Part shown: positions 34,496-44,643 of the stretch, one piece after another
Numbering within the stretch: position 1 is the stretch's first letter
Layout of the letters: each line of letters begins with the position of its first letter
NCBI GenBank assembly: GCA_965660675.1
Contig: CBFIAU010000002.1
Span: forward strand, 62,001 to 126,000
Direction: 5' to 3'
Length of the DNA stretch: 64,000 bases
Origin: UBA12202 sp002691725
GTDB lineage: Bacteria > Pseudomonadota > Alphaproteobacteria > Puniceispirillales > UBA1172
Notes under the pieces: generated by a model
Seen by the model: only the letters and a program-made list of their open reading frames with translations
Told to the model about the DNA's origin: nothing
The model's database searches: none
Program-made: the position numbers and the translations under genes

Positions 34496-35707
34496 ATGAA
34501 AATATCCGACGTATTAAGCTATTTGAATGATGACCGTGTCCGCCGCATAATAGCGCAGGTCACTTTGGCTGGCTTTGTTGTGTTTTGTTTTTGGTGGCTA
34601 ATCAGCAACACATCACAGAACCTTGATCAGCTTAATAAATCCATTGGATTTGACTTTCTGTTTCAGAATGCTGGCTTTCAGATTGATCCCACTTTAGGCA
34701 CTTGGCTGTTTTCGTATGAAGTTGGGAGCTCAACATATTGGGATATATATTTTATTGGGATTATTAATACGCTTCTGATAGCCGTGCTGGGTATTTTTGC
34801 GGCTACGATTATTGGCTTTCTGATTGGCATTATGCGGCTATCCAATAATCTCATTTTCAGGAGCTTTGCCACCGTTTACATTGAAGTTCTGCGAAATATT
34901 CCGATACTTTTGCAGTTATTCTTTTGGTATTTTACGGTGCTTCGCTCATTGCCTGATAAGCGCGGCAAAATTGATCTTATTCCCGGCGCGATAAGCGTTA
35001 ATCTCGAAGGATTATTCCTGCCATATCCCATCTGGCATAGCGGTGCTGGTTTTGCTGGCATTATTCTGTTGATAGCAACGATCGCAATCATGTTTATGCG
35101 GCGTAAGTCTAAAAACAGACAGTTGTTAACAGGGCATCCCTTACCAATCTGGCGGATAACAGCTGGTATCTTTGCCGCTGCTATTTTGATGATCTTAGTA
35201 TCTGTTGGAATTCCCATGGAATGGAGCCAGCCAACATTTATTGAAACTGGCTCAGTGATCAAGCGCGGGTTTGATAAAACAACAGCAATATTGGTGATCC
35301 CTGAAATGCTGGCAGTTTGGTTTGCGCTGACTTTATACACAGCCGCCTTTATTGCAGAGAATGTGCGGTCAGGTATCTTAGCGGTTAGCAAAGGCCAAGC
35401 TGAGGCGGCAAGTGCATTGGGATTGAGTTCAGGCCAAACATTACGTCTGGTCGTCATCCCGCAAGCGTTGCGCGTCATTGTGCCGCCACTCACCTCACAA
35501 TATCTAAACCTGACGAAAAACTCATCTCTGGCTGTTGCCATTGCCTATCCTGAATTGGTGTCAATCTTTGCTGGCACCGCCATGAATCAGGTGGGTAAAG
35601 AAATTGAAATGTTCTTCATGATGATGATGGTTTATCTGACCTTTTCGTTACTGACCTCTGCATTCATGAACTGGTTTAATCATCGAAGCAAGCTGGCGGA
35701 GCGATAA
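34496..35707 (+). CDS. aapQ: General L-amino-acid ABC transporter permease AapQ
   Basis: This 403-residue permease is one of two that form the channel of the broad-specificity Aap/Bzt importer. It has the enlarged architecture of AapQ: an N-terminal membrane region, a His/Glu/Gln-type permease start (YFIGIINTLLIAVLGIFAATIIGFLIGIM), a central insert of about 100 residues, and the C-terminal EAA loop (AEAASALGLSSGQTLRLVVIPQALRVIVPP) that contacts the ATPase. An AGGGA site precedes the ATG. It overlaps aapM by one base. Confidence 0.95.
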   Translation: MKISDVLSYLNDDRVRRIIAQVTLAGFVVFCFWWLISNTSQNLDQLNKSIGFDFLFQNAGFQIDPTLGTWLFSYEVGSSTYWDIYFIGIINTLLIAVLGIFAATIIGFLIGIMRLSNNLIFRSFATVYIEVLRNIPILLQLFFWYFTVLRSLPDKRGKIDLIPGAISVNLEGLFLPYPIWHSGAGFAGIILLIATIAIMFMRRKSKNRQLLTGHPLPIWRITAGIFAAAILMILVSVGIPMEWSQPTFIETGSVIKRGFDKTTAILVIPEMLAVWFALTLYTAAFIAENVRSGILAVSKGQAEAASALGLSSGQTLRLVVIPQALRVIVPPLTSQYLNLTKNSSLAVAIAYPELVSIFAGTAMNQVGKEIEMFFMMMMVYLTFSLLTSAFMNWFNHRSKLAER

Positions 35708-36918
35708 TGGAAAACGATAAATCATATGCCTATGTGCGCCAACAAGATGCGCCGTTATTGCCGCCGCCAATATCGGAAGCGGGCTTAATTGGATGGTTTA
35801 ATCAGAATATTCTGAACCTGATGAATGACTTTAGCAGTGTTATGGCGTCACTGCGCTCAATCGTCATGGCGGTTGTGACCTTGGGGCTTATTTATTATTC
35901 CGCGCAAATTATCTGGGCGCTGATTGATTTCATGTTCATTGAGGCGGTTTGGACTGATCCTGATGAAACGAAGCGCGAAGTTTGCACGACTGTGATTGCT
36001 GGCGGTATTCAGCATGATGGCTGGCATGGCGCGTGTTGGCCATTGGTGAAGGCAAAAACCAAGTTTCTGATTTATGGCGCCTATCCGAGAGAGGAGCTAT
36101 GGCGCGCCAATCTCACTGGTTTTATAATGATGGTTGGGTTGCTGTGGTTGATGTTTGAACGGCTGCCATATCGGATGCATGTTGGTGTTGCTATGCTGAC
36201 AGCATTTCCGATTTTTGCCTATATTATGCTGGTTGGGCTTGGTGACTGGAGCGGTTTGCCGCATGTTGATACGCGCGACTGGGGCGGCGTTATGGTGACG
36301 TTAGTGGTTGCTTTCACAGGCATTATTGCCTCGCTTCCGCTAGGGGTGGTGCTGGCCTTGGGGCGGCAATCTAAGATGCCTGTTATTCGCTATATCTGCA
36401 CCGGGTTTATTGAGTTTTGGCGTGGCATTCCGCTGATTACTGTTCTCTTTATGGCATCGGTCGCGTTGCCGCTTTTCCTGCCTAAAGGGGTAACGATTGA
36501 TAATTTGTTGCGGGCGCTCATCGGGGTGACGCTGTTTGCCTCCGCCTATATGGCTGAGGTGATCAGGGGCGGGTTGCAAGCAATTGACAAAGGCCAGTAT
36601 GAAGCCGCTAATGCATTGGGATTAGGCTATTGGAAATCCATGCGCCTGATTATTTTGCCGCAAGCTCTGACCTATGTCATTCCGGGAATTGTAAACACCT
36701 TTATCGGGCTGTTCAAAGACACAACTCTCGTTGCCATTATTGGGCTGTTTGATCTGTTAGGGGTGGCGCACGCGGCTATTAATGATGCCGCTTGGTCATC
36801 ACCTGTTCAGGCGATCACGCTCTATCTGGTGGTGGCGATACTTTACTTTATTTGCTGTTTTATTATGTCGCGCTATTCGATGCGACTGGAACGAAAACTT
36901 GACCGATCAAACCGCTAG
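35707..36918 (+). CDS. aapM: General L-amino-acid ABC transporter permease AapM
   Basis: This 403-residue partner permease of AapQ has a cytoplasmic N-terminus (residues 1-45), several membrane segments, and the EAA motif YEAANALGLGYWKSMRLIILPQALTYVIPG near residue 305. The segment FIEFWRGIPLITVLFMASVALPLF is characteristic of AapM/BztC. It starts at a TAATG junction with aapQ and is followed by aapP after 27 bases. Confidence 0.95.
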   Translation: MENDKSYAYVRQQDAPLLPPPISEAGLIGWFNQNILNLMNDFSSVMASLRSIVMAVVTLGLIYYSAQIIWALIDFMFIEAVWTDPDETKREVCTTVIAGGIQHDGWHGACWPLVKAKTKFLIYGAYPREELWRANLTGFIMMVGLLWLMFERLPYRMHVGVAMLTAFPIFAYIMLVGLGDWSGLPHVDTRDWGGVMVTLVVAFTGIIASLPLGVVLALGRQSKMPVIRYICTGFIEFWRGIPLITVLFMASVALPLFLPKGVTIDNLLRALIGVTLFASAYMAEVIRGGLQAIDKGQYEAANALGLGYWKSMRLIILPQALTYVIPGIVNTFIGLFKDTTLVAIIGLFDLLGVAHAAINDAAWSSPVQAITLYLVVAILYFICCFIMSRYSMRLERKLDRSNR

Positions 36919-36945
36919 ATTGGTATTCAGTAATGGAGGGATAAT

Positions 36946-37719
36946 ATGGCTGAAAACGCTAAGATAAAAACAAAAGGCAGTAGTGAGGTTGTTATCAGCA
37001 TGCGTGGGGTCAATAAATGGTTTGGTCATTTTCATGTCTTGCGCGATATCAATCTGGATGTTCATAAAGGTGAGCGAATTATTGTGTGCGGGCCGTCAGG
37101 GTCGGGGAAATCAACGGTCATCCGTTGCTTGAATGCGCTTGAACATCATCAAGATGGTGATATTGATATTCTGGGCGTCACGCTTGATAACAATGTCCGC
37201 CATGTTGAGGTGATCCGCCGTGACGTTGGCATGGTATTTCAGCAATTCAATTTGTTTCCGCATTTATCCATTTTGGAAAATTGTACCCTTGCCCCGATAT
37301 GGGTCAAGAAAATGCCACGCGCGGAAGCGGTCGATTTGGCCATGTCATTGCTTGAGAGGGTAAAAATCCCTGAACAGGCCAATAAATATCCAGGGCAGTT
37401 ATCTGGCGGTCAACAGCAAAGAGTTGCTATCGCCAGGGCATTATGTATGCAGCCTGAGATTATGCTGTTTGATGAGCCAACATCAGCGCTTGATCCGGAA
37501 ATGATTAAAGAAGTGTTGGATGTGATGGTTAGCCTTGCTGAAAGCGGCATGACGATGATTTGTGTGACGCATGAAATGGGATTTGCGCGAAAAGTGGCAG
37601 ATCGGGTCATTTTTATGGATGAAGGTCAGATTGTCGAACAGAATGAGCCAGAGGCGTTTTTCAATAACCCTTCCTCTGAGCGAACCAAATTATTCTTATC
37701 GCAAGTTTTAAGCCATTAA
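36946..37719 (+). CDS. aapP: General L-amino-acid ABC transporter ATP-binding protein AapP
   Basis: This 257-residue polar-amino-acid ATPase has Walker A GPSGSGKST, Q-loop MVFQQFNLFPHL, signature LSGGQQQRVAIARA, Walker B IMLFDEPTSALDPE and switch His in VTHEMGFAR. It is the last gene of aapJQMP. The stop codon lies within a 14-base palindrome (37711-37724, agccattaatggct), followed by a 9-bp tandem repeat and a convergent gene. Confidence 0.97.
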   Translation: MAENAKIKTKGSSEVVISMRGVNKWFGHFHVLRDINLDVHKGERIIVCGPSGSGKSTVIRCLNALEHHQDGDIDILGVTLDNNVRHVEVIRRDVGMVFQQFNLFPHLSILENCTLAPIWVKKMPRAEAVDLAMSLLERVKIPEQANKYPGQLSGGQQQRVAIARALCMQPEIMLFDEPTSALDPEMIKEVLDVMVSLAESGMTMICVTHEMGFARKVADRVIFMDEGQIVEQNEPEAFFNNPSSERTKLFLSQVLSH

Positions 37720-37736
37720 TGGCTAACTCATTTAGC

Positions 37737-37781
37737 GCATCTGATGCATCTGGCGCATCTAACGCATCTGGCGCCTCTAGC
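37737..37781. repeat. 9-bp tandem repeat, 5 units
   Basis: The units gcatctgat, gcatctggc, gcatctaac, gcatctggc and gcctctagc run head to tail from 37737 to 37781. The stop codon of the convergent Ldh-family gene (37777-37779) lies in the last unit. Confidence 0.88.
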
Positions 37782-38841
37782 TGAAGGATGCCTTTAGCTT
37801 CAAAATATCTGCCCATGTTTTTTCTGGAATAGCGATCATATTATTGGCTTGCTTGCGGTGATTGCGTTCTCTCTCGCCTGGTATCTCAACCTGATCAAAC
37901 CCAAGCGCCGGTGGGCATTGCCGCATATCATCACAGATCGCTTCTGCCATTTGTTTCAATCGGCTAGCCTCTTGAAAGCGCTGCGTATCAATGGCGATAA
38001 GCAGCCAGTTTGCCTCAGTCTCAACCTCACCTAACAAGGCCTCAGCAATGAGTTCAGCCATTAATGCCAGCGCATAGCCTTTCTGCTCACCTGCTGGCAG
38101 GATAGCGCCATCATCAAAATAATCATCAGGGTTCGTTGTTGGCCGCCCATCTTTGTCAATGACGCAATCAGGCGGCAGGCTGGCACCAGCGCTTTGGGCA
38201 GCATAAATCCAGCCGCCAGCAATTTTTGATGTCGCAAAATCAAGCACCACGCTACCTCTATCGCCGCCGGGGAAGCCAATGCAATATGGATTTGTCGGTA
38301 ATTTAGCCTCAGCCCCGCCATATGGCGCCACTTGCCGCCATGTCGCCCGATTACCGCCACCAATGAGAATAGTCATCACCCCATCATCAGCCGCCAGATC
38401 AGCAAAAGCACCATGTCGCCCGGTATGACCAAGATTGCGGATCGCCAGCATAGTGATGCCGTTCTGCCTGGCGGCTTTGGTGGCGTGTTGATAGGCCATT
38501 GTCATAGCCGGGATACCAATACCGCCATTGCCATTTATCGTATTATTATTGCCGATATCAGTGGTCAGTATCGGTGTTGCGGCGGCATCCATATAGCCTG
38601 ATTGAAACTGTTCAGCATATTGCAGACAGCGCATAACGCCATGCGATTCCACCCCACATAAACTAGCATCAGCCAGATGCTGCGCGACCGCTTGCGCCGT
38701 GCTATCGGTACAGCCCAATCCTCTAAATAATTGCATCATATGCGCAATAGCGTCATCAGCCGATATTATCAGCCGTGTCCCTTCATCTTTTAATTTTGTT
38801 GGCAATTTGCCGGAAAAGTAGGGCAGGGGTGAAGATTGCAT
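37777..38841 (-). CDS. Malate/L-lactate/ureidoglycolate dehydrogenase family protein (Ldh family)
   Basis: This NAD(P)-dependent oxidoreductase of about 354 residues belongs to the Ldh/YlbC family, whose members act on malate, L-lactate, sulfolactate or ureidoglycolate and differ from Rossmann dehydrogenases. Family blocks are ASLCGVESHGVMRC (with the catalytic-region His), NLGHTGRHGAFADLAADDGVMTILIGGG, and LDFATSKIAGGWIYAA followed by GYALALMAELIAEALLG. The start at 38841 is chosen because the longer frame (to 38976) would run into the divergent permease gene. The substrate is unknown; 2-hydroxy acids such as sulfolactate are possible in a marine context. Confidence 0.88.
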   Translation of the reverse strand: MQSSPLPYFSGKLPTKLKDEGTRLIISADDAIAHMMQLFRGLGCTDSTAQAVAQHLADASLCGVESHGVMRCLQYAEQFQSGYMDAAATPILTTDIGNNNTINGNGGIGIPAMTMAYQHATKAARQNGITMLAIRNLGHTGRHGAFADLAADDGVMTILIGGGNRATWRQVAPYGGAEAKLPTNPYCIGFPGGDRGSVVLDFATSKIAGGWIYAAQSAGASLPPDCVIDKDGRPTTNPDDYFDDGAILPAGEQKGYALALMAELIAEALLGEVETEANWLLIAIDTQRFQEASRLKQMAEAICDDMRQCPPALGFDQVEIPGERERNHRKQANNMIAIPEKTWADILKLKASFS

Positions 38842-38934
38842 TTGTTGAAATCTCAATTTTTGCGATATATTAATACTTACTAAATATAAAAACTCATTAT
38901 CAAAATTAATACTACCGCTAATTTTGGAAAGCAC

Positions 38935-39825
38935 ATGCTCGCCACATATTTTTCGCAACAACTGCCAAAGCGTCAAGCGCTATTAGCGGTATTCATTTCA
39001 TCATCTGTCTGGGGGTTATTATGGATCCCTTTGAGATGGCTTGATGATCTTGGCTACAAAGATTTGTGGTCAACATTCGCCTTTATGGTTATCCCTATCC
39101 TGCCATTGTTAATTTTTGCATGGCGGCGCATGCGAAAAGATATGCAGCACATGCCGATTTATTTGCTGGCAGGTGGGCTCATTGGGGCAGGATTTGGATT
39201 ATATTGCACAGGGCTTGTCATTGGCTCGGTCACCAAAACCACATTACTGTTTTATCTGACGCCAGTATGGACTTCTGTTTTAGGGATGATCTTCCTTGGT
39301 GAGAAAGCAACGATATCACGCTGGCTTGCCAATATTCTTGGATTAACCGGATGCGTTCTTATTCTCGGCATTAATACCGGCAATATTGTGTTACAAGGTG
39401 CTGATGCTCTTGGCTTTCTGGCTGGCTTGGCATGGGCATTTGGCGGTGTTGCTATCAGACGTTTCCCTCAAGCCGATTATGTCACCATGGTTTTATGGCA
39501 ATATATTCTCGGTGCCATCATGACGTTAGCTGTCATAGCTTTAATAGCGACGCCGCCGCCATCGCTCTCACAGACCATTGACGGGATGCCAATTGCGATC
39601 TTAACAGCGGCGGTATTTCTGCCGACCATGATCCTGATATTCCGCATTAGTCAGTATACATCACCGGGGCTAGTGGCCTTGCTGATGATGTCAGAGGTCG
39701 TGTTTGCGGTATTATCGGCAATGCTATTGCTTGACGAGACCATGACCATATTACAATGGGCAGGGGCAATCTGTATCCTCTCCACAGGCGGCCTTGTCGC
39801 CTTATCCGCAGAAGCCAGAGATTAG
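38935..39825 (+). CDS. EamA/DMT family permease
   Basis: This 296-residue transporter has ten predicted membrane segments in two EamA repeats; the motif FYLTPVWTSVLGMIFLGEKATISRWLANILGLTGCVLI closes the first and a related VVFAVLSAMLLLDETMTILQWAGAICIL the second. The substrate is not predictable. It is divergent from the Ldh-family gene across about 93 AT-rich bases, and its end overlaps the convergent choline sulfatase gene by four bases. Confidence 0.92.
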   Translation: MLATYFSQQLPKRQALLAVFISSSVWGLLWIPLRWLDDLGYKDLWSTFAFMVIPILPLLIFAWRRMRKDMQHMPIYLLAGGLIGAGFGLYCTGLVIGSVTKTTLLFYLTPVWTSVLGMIFLGEKATISRWLANILGLTGCVLILGINTGNIVLQGADALGFLAGLAWAFGGVAIRRFPQADYVTMVLWQYILGAIMTLAVIALIATPPPSLSQTIDGMPIAILTAAVFLPTMILIFRISQYTSPGLVALLMMSEVVFAVLSAMLLLDETMTILQWAGAICILSTGGLVALSAEARD

Positions 39826-41354
39826 TCTTGATCTAAAGGTGGGAAGCGCGTTTTCGCCGCCGCCTCTGTCCAGTCCATATGATTGCGAACATATTCTTCG
39901 GAGGCATGACGCGGCGGATTATAATCCCAGTCAGCGCGCAAACCATTTTGCATCGCTTGATAGACAGCCTGACGCTGCTTTTGTTTGGCGATGACATCTT
40001 GGCGAATACTATCCATATCCCATCTTGCCGCAATCTCATCGGCAAAGCCCTGCGCTAGCTCAGCATGGCTAGCGTCATTGACCAGATTAGTCGTCTCTTG
40101 CGGATCATTTGCGATATCAAACAGCATCGGCGCATCACCAGGGCAATAGATATATTTATAATCGCCGCGCCTGATCATAATAACCGGATGCGCTGTCATT
40201 TCCGCGCAATATTCGCCAATCGCAACCCCATCATCTTCGGCACCAGATGTTGCCATTGCCCATAATGAGCGGCCATCAATCGGCTGACCATAAGCGGGCA
40301 GAGGGGCGTGATCGGTTTTGGCGATATCCAGCATAGTCGGCAGAATATCAACCAGCGAGCAGGGGCTTCGGACAGTGCCATTAATAACCTCAGGCCCAGC
40401 CATGATAAGCGGCACCCGCGCCGAATGTTCAAAGAAGTTCATTTTATACCATAACCCGCGCTCACCCAGCATATCGCCATGATCGGCGGTGACGATAACA
40501 ATGGTATTGTCAAGCTGACCACATTCTTCAAGCGTCTGGACAATATGGCCAACCTTACTGTCAAAATAGCTGGTATTGGCGTAATAGGCATGTCGGGCGT
40601 TGCGGATATCATCATCGCTGGCAATGATCGTTGAGGCTTCGATACCATCCATCAGGCGTTTTGAGAATCCATCTTGCTGATCAAATGGTATCGTCAGGGC
40701 AGGCATATCAATCTCATCATGATCATAGAGGTCCCACCATTCTGGACGCGCGACATAGGGATCATGCGGATGAATAAAGCTGGCTATCATGCAAAATGGC
40801 TCTTGCTTGTTGGCGGCATATTCAAACAGTTTGCGGCGCGCAAAAAACGCAACTTCTTCATCATATTCAATCTGAAAAGTGGTGTTAGCGACCCCGGCCT
40901 CACGCACCGAGTCCATATTATGATACCATTTATCAATACGTTCATCGGCTAGTTCCCAATCAGGCGTCCAGGCAAAATCTGATGGATAGATATCTGTTGT
41001 GATGCGCTCATCAAAACCATGGAGCTGATCAGGGCCAACAAAATGCATTTTTCCAGACAGGCAAGTTCGATATCCCATCGCCCGCAAATAATGCGCAAAT
41101 GTCGGAATAGAGGATAAAAACTCACTCGCATTATCATAGGCGGCGATGCGAGTTACCAGCTGACCTGACATAAAGCTGAAGCGTGAGGGCGCACATAATG
41201 GTGCATTACAATAGGCCGCATCAAAGCGCATACCGCGTGCCGCTAGACGATCCATATGCGGGGTTTTGACAATGGGATGTCCATAACTGGATGTGAATTG
41301 TGGTGCCAGCTGATCAGCCATGATCAGGACTATATTTGGTTGCTGTGATGACAT
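39822..41354 (-). CDS. betC: Choline-sulfatase BetC
   Basis: This sulfatase of about 510 residues releases choline and sulfate from choline-O-sulfate. The active-site signature CAPSR begins at Cys54, the residue that becomes formylglycine. Long stretches match rhizobial BetC: LSGKMHFVGPDQLHGFDERITTDIYP (split over ~95-120), FIHPHDPYVARPEWWDLY, SDHGDMLGERGLWYKMNFFE-like text near 290, and the C-terminal ASEEYVRNHMDW. The ATG at 41354 follows a GAGG site. It is the last gene after proX, proV and proW on the same strand, which suggests that the importer delivers choline-O-sulfate or betaine. Formylglycine maturation would need an activating enzyme encoded elsewhere. Confidence 0.93.
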   Translation of the reverse strand: MSSQQPNIVLIMADQLAPQFTSSYGHPIVKTPHMDRLAARGMRFDAAYCNAPLCAPSRFSFMSGQLVTRIAAYDNASEFLSSIPTFAHYLRAMGYRTCLSGKMHFVGPDQLHGFDERITTDIYPSDFAWTPDWELADERIDKWYHNMDSVREAGVANTTFQIEYDEEVAFFARRKLFEYAANKQEPFCMIASFIHPHDPYVARPEWWDLYDHDEIDMPALTIPFDQQDGFSKRLMDGIEASTIIASDDDIRNARHAYYANTSYFDSKVGHIVQTLEECGQLDNTIVIVTADHGDMLGERGLWYKMNFFEHSARVPLIMAGPEVINGTVRSPCSLVDILPTMLDIAKTDHAPLPAYGQPIDGRSLWAMATSGAEDDGVAIGEYCAEMTAHPVIMIRRGDYKYIYCPGDAPMLFDIANDPQETTNLVNDASHAELAQGFADEIAARWDMDSIRQDVIAKQKQRQAVYQAMQNGLRADWDYNPPRHASEEYVRNHMDWTEAAAKTRFPPLDQD

Positions 41355-41415
41355 ATCAGACCTCATTAAACGCCTTCAATAAACATCAAAAATATTTATA
41401 GAAACAAAACCTGCT

Positions 41416-43509
41416 CTAGTCTTCGGCACCGAGTTTGGTTGCCCAAGCGCGTAATATTCTATCTGCCATAATAGCTATAAAGGCCATAGATAAGCCCGCC
41501 GTCAAGCCTAATCCTGTATCGCCTGAGCGCAGCCCGATATTGACCTGTTCAGCTAACCCGCGCGCCCCAACAAGCGCCGCAATAATCAGCATGGCAAGCG
41601 AAAATAAAACGGTCTGATTTAAGCCAAGCAAAATACCAGGTCGTGCCACTGGCAATTCAATATAAATCAGTCTTTGCCAGAAGTTACAGCCCTGTGCGAC
41701 AGATGCTTCTATCAGCTGTGTCGGGATCGACCGAAGCCCGTGTTCAGTATAGCGGATAATCGGAACAATGGCATAAAGCACGATTGCCACCAAGGCAGAA
41801 AACTCACTAATTTGAAAGAGCGCAACAGCAGGGATCAAAAAGATGTAAAGCGGGATTGATTGCAACGTATCATTGATTGGCCGCATGATGCGCGATGCCC
41901 GGCTAGATTTAGCGGCTAAAATCCCTAATGGACAGCCGATGATCAGACAAATGAACACCGCCGCCGCGCATAGATAAAGTGAATATAATGCATCTGCCCA
42001 ATGCCCGAATATGGTGATCAGCAACAACATGGCAAAACACATCAGGGCTAATCTTATGCCTGAGACGCTAAGCGCAGCCAGACAAACCCCGCCAGTAACC
42101 GCCCACCACGGCAATCCGGTAAAGCCGCGATACAGAATATATCCAACTGCCAGCGTGAAAATAGCCATGCCAATTTGCCGTCGCACCGCCAGCACAGCAA
42201 ACAGCCCAATGACAACCGCCTGATAGATCAATTTGCCCGTATCGGTAAACTCAACGCCCCATGTCATCGTCATAACAGATTTCTCTAACCCTATCCGCAA
42301 AGGCAAGAGAGCATAGATAAAGGCGTTATTTTTAATGCTGTCCAGAATAATCCCGTAACTCGCAATAAACTGACTTAGTTGATCATTAATGCCGCTTTCG
42401 GAATATCGGAAAATATTGCTGGTTGTGGCGATAATGCCGTCCATCGGCATAATAAAGCCAAGAATAACACCTATGCCAGCCACAATAAGCCCAAGCCGCA
42501 ATTGTTTGGTGTTGCGGTGAAGCGTGTCTGACATGCTGGCGGCACGGCTTAACTGGTCAATCAAGACTGCCATCAGCACAATGATCAGCCCGGCGCTCAA
42601 TGCCTCACCAAATCGGGCAGAGCCTTTGTTTGTCGCCACCAGCACCTCACGGCCAATATCATCAAAACCGCCAATCACAGCCGCAATAATCACCATCGAC
42701 AGACTGGCCAAAATAGATTGATTGACGCCAACGAGTATCTGCTGACGGGCGCTTGGTAATTCAATCATAATAAATGTCTGCCAACGGCTTGTCCCTGACA
42801 TGGCGGCAACGTCTTTAAGCTCAGACGGCACCAGATTAAGCCCAAGCATGACATTTCGGGTAATTGGAGGTGCTGCATAAATCATGCTTGCAATCACACC
42901 CGGAACAGGGCCAAAGCCAAACAGCACTATCAATGGCACAAGATAGGCAAAGGTTGGAATGGTCTGCATCAAATCCAAACATGGCTCAACCACACGCCCG
43001 GCACGTTTTGATTTAGCCGCCAGCACACCCATCAAACAACCAAAGCTAAGCGCAAGGGGAATAGCAACGCCAACCATGGCTAGGGTGTTCATAGACTTAA
43101 TCCATAACCCGGATGCCGCCATATAGAAAATTGATACTGCCGCCAATATAGCCAGACCAACGCCGGAAAGCCGCCAGCCTAGCCATGTCACCAACACCAT
43201 GAAGGCAAACCACGGCATGCTGTGTAAGACCAATTGTAATCCGCGAACAGATTGATCTACGCCCGCGCTAACGGCGCGCAGAAAGGGTTTAGCCCATTCC
43301 ACAAAATAGGTGATAATACTGTTTATGCTATCCTGAAACCAAGTCGTTGCGGGGACAGGCTCGCCCACCAGAAAAGGAAACTGCGCTGGAGCAATCAGAA
43401 TAGCCAGCATTGCCAAAAATATGATAGCGCCACCAAAGCGGAGAGCCGGTTGCCGCCATTCCTGCCAGTGGTCAGCGAGTGGTTTTAGCCGTATCATCAT
43501 TGCTTTCAT
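41416..43509 (-). CDS. Glycine betaine/proline-type ABC permease, two fused permease domains
   Basis: This 697-residue membrane protein carries two ProW-like permease modules in tandem. The first EAA loop is LKDVAAMSGTSRWQTFIMIELPSARQQILVGVNQ (about residues 225-258). The second is LIEASVAQGCNFWQRLIYIELPVARPGILLGLNQTV (about 600-635). The usual ProU system has a single ProW that dimerises; here both halves are in one chain. The ATG at 43509 lies 11 bases past the stop of the ATPase gene; a GTG start at 43539 would overlap it. It works with the ATPase and ProX-like protein upstream to import a quaternary ammonium compound. Confidence 0.93.
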   Translation of the reverse strand: MKAMMIRLKPLADHWQEWRQPALRFGGAIIFLAMLAILIAPAQFPFLVGEPVPATTWFQDSINSIITYFVEWAKPFLRAVSAGVDQSVRGLQLVLHSMPWFAFMVLVTWLGWRLSGVGLAILAAVSIFYMAASGLWIKSMNTLAMVGVAIPLALSFGCLMGVLAAKSKRAGRVVEPCLDLMQTIPTFAYLVPLIVLFGFGPVPGVIASMIYAAPPITRNVMLGLNLVPSELKDVAAMSGTSRWQTFIMIELPSARQQILVGVNQSILASLSMVIIAAVIGGFDDIGREVLVATNKGSARFGEALSAGLIIVLMAVLIDQLSRAASMSDTLHRNTKQLRLGLIVAGIGVILGFIMPMDGIIATTSNIFRYSESGINDQLSQFIASYGIILDSIKNNAFIYALLPLRIGLEKSVMTMTWGVEFTDTGKLIYQAVVIGLFAVLAVRRQIGMAIFTLAVGYILYRGFTGLPWWAVTGGVCLAALSVSGIRLALMCFAMLLLITIFGHWADALYSLYLCAAAVFICLIIGCPLGILAAKSSRASRIMRPINDTLQSIPLYIFLIPAVALFQISEFSALVAIVLYAIVPIIRYTEHGLRSIPTQLIEASVAQGCNFWQRLIYIELPVARPGILLGLNQTVLFSLAMLIIAALVGARGLAEQVNIGLRSGDTGLGLTAGLSMAFIAIMADRILRAWATKLGAED

Positions 43510-43519
43510 GAGCGTGCTT

Positions 43520-44596
43520 TCATGTGACGGATGCCTCACTTACAATATCGAGCATATGCGATCGCGTGCAATAGCCCACAGGTCTGCCTTGCTCACCGGT
43601 GATGATGAACTTATTTTGGTTTGGATCAAGATCAACCAGACATTGCTCCAGGGTCATCTGGCTATCGAGCTGGATCGCTTCCCCAAAGTCAGATGGCATG
43701 GCGCTGGCAGAGGTCATGATATCATCCAGCCGCAAGACTTGCAGGCGTGATACATCACTAACAAAACTGGCAACATAATCATCAGCTGGATGCAATAACA
43801 AATCCGCAGGGCGGCCAAGCTGAACCATTTTCCCATCGCGCATAATCGCAATGCGATCAGCTAGCCTGACGGCTTCTGAAAAATCATGCGTCACGAAAAT
43901 AATTGATTTTTTGAGCCGCGCCTGAAGCTCAATCAGCTCATCCTGTAATTGCCGCCGGATCATTGGGTCAAGCGCGCTAAATGGCTCATCAAGGAGCCAT
44001 ACTTCCGGGTCAACGGCAAGCGATCGGGCAATGCCGACACGTTGTTGCTGGCCACCAGATAATTCCGACGGATAGGCATCGCCACGGCCATCCAAGCCGA
44101 CTAAATTAAGCATAGCAAGGGCTTTGCTCTGGGCTTCGGCTCTTGACTCGCCGCGCACTTTTAACGGGAAGGCAATGTTTTGAAGCGCCGTGAAATGCGG
44201 CACTAACCCAAAGTTTTGAAAGACCATGCCCATCTTGCGGCGGCGTATTTCGCGCAGAGTGGCTTCAGGCATCGTATCAAGACACTCATCGTCAAGCATA
44301 ACATGGCCAAAACTAGGCTTTTGAAGCTGGGCGATACAGCGCAGGACAGTTGATTTGCCCGACCCCGATAACCCCATAATAACAAATAATTCACCAGCAT
44401 GGACAGAAAAGGAAATATCCTCAGCGCCAATAATGTAACCTTGCTCGCGCAGTCTTTCAGATCGCTCATGGCTGGGTAGCGCTAACAGATCAGGGTCAGA
44501 TTTCAGTCTATCAGCATTATCGCCAAAAACTTTCCATAAAGCATCACAAGTTATCTTTACTGGATGAATCTGATTTATACGATCTTGGGTTTTCAT
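43520..44596 (-). CDS. Glycine betaine/proline-type ABC transporter ATP-binding protein
   Basis: This 358-residue ATPase of the ProV/OpuAA class has Walker A GLSGSGKST, signature LSGGQQQRVGIARS, Walker B VWLLDEPFSALDP and switch His in VTHDFSEA. The N-terminal ~45 residues (VFGDNADRLKSDPDLLALPSHER) are the typical ProV leader. The C-terminal ~80 residues resemble a degenerate CBS region, which in OpuA-type ATPases senses ionic strength. A hairpin separates it from the upstream binding-protein gene. Confidence 0.94.
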   Translation of the reverse strand: MKTQDRINQIHPVKITCDALWKVFGDNADRLKSDPDLLALPSHERSERLREQGYIIGAEDISFSVHAGELFVIMGLSGSGKSTVLRCIAQLQKPSFGHVMLDDECLDTMPEATLREIRRRKMGMVFQNFGLVPHFTALQNIAFPLKVRGESRAEAQSKALAMLNLVGLDGRGDAYPSELSGGQQQRVGIARSLAVDPEVWLLDEPFSALDPMIRRQLQDELIELQARLKKSIIFVTHDFSEAVRLADRIAIMRDGKMVQLGRPADLLLHPADDYVASFVSDVSRLQVLRLDDIMTSASAMPSDFGEAIQLDSQMTLEQCLVDLDPNQNKFIITGEQGRPVGYCTRSHMLDIVSEASVT

Positions 44597-44643
44597 AAAA
44601 ATCCCTATGCTGATTAAGGCTAATCTGATGTGGCATTATGAGA

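Noticed and set aside
34876..35541. 221-codon minus-strand frame inside aapQ
   Set aside because: It is antisense to a clear ABC permease and shows no family motif or start signal.
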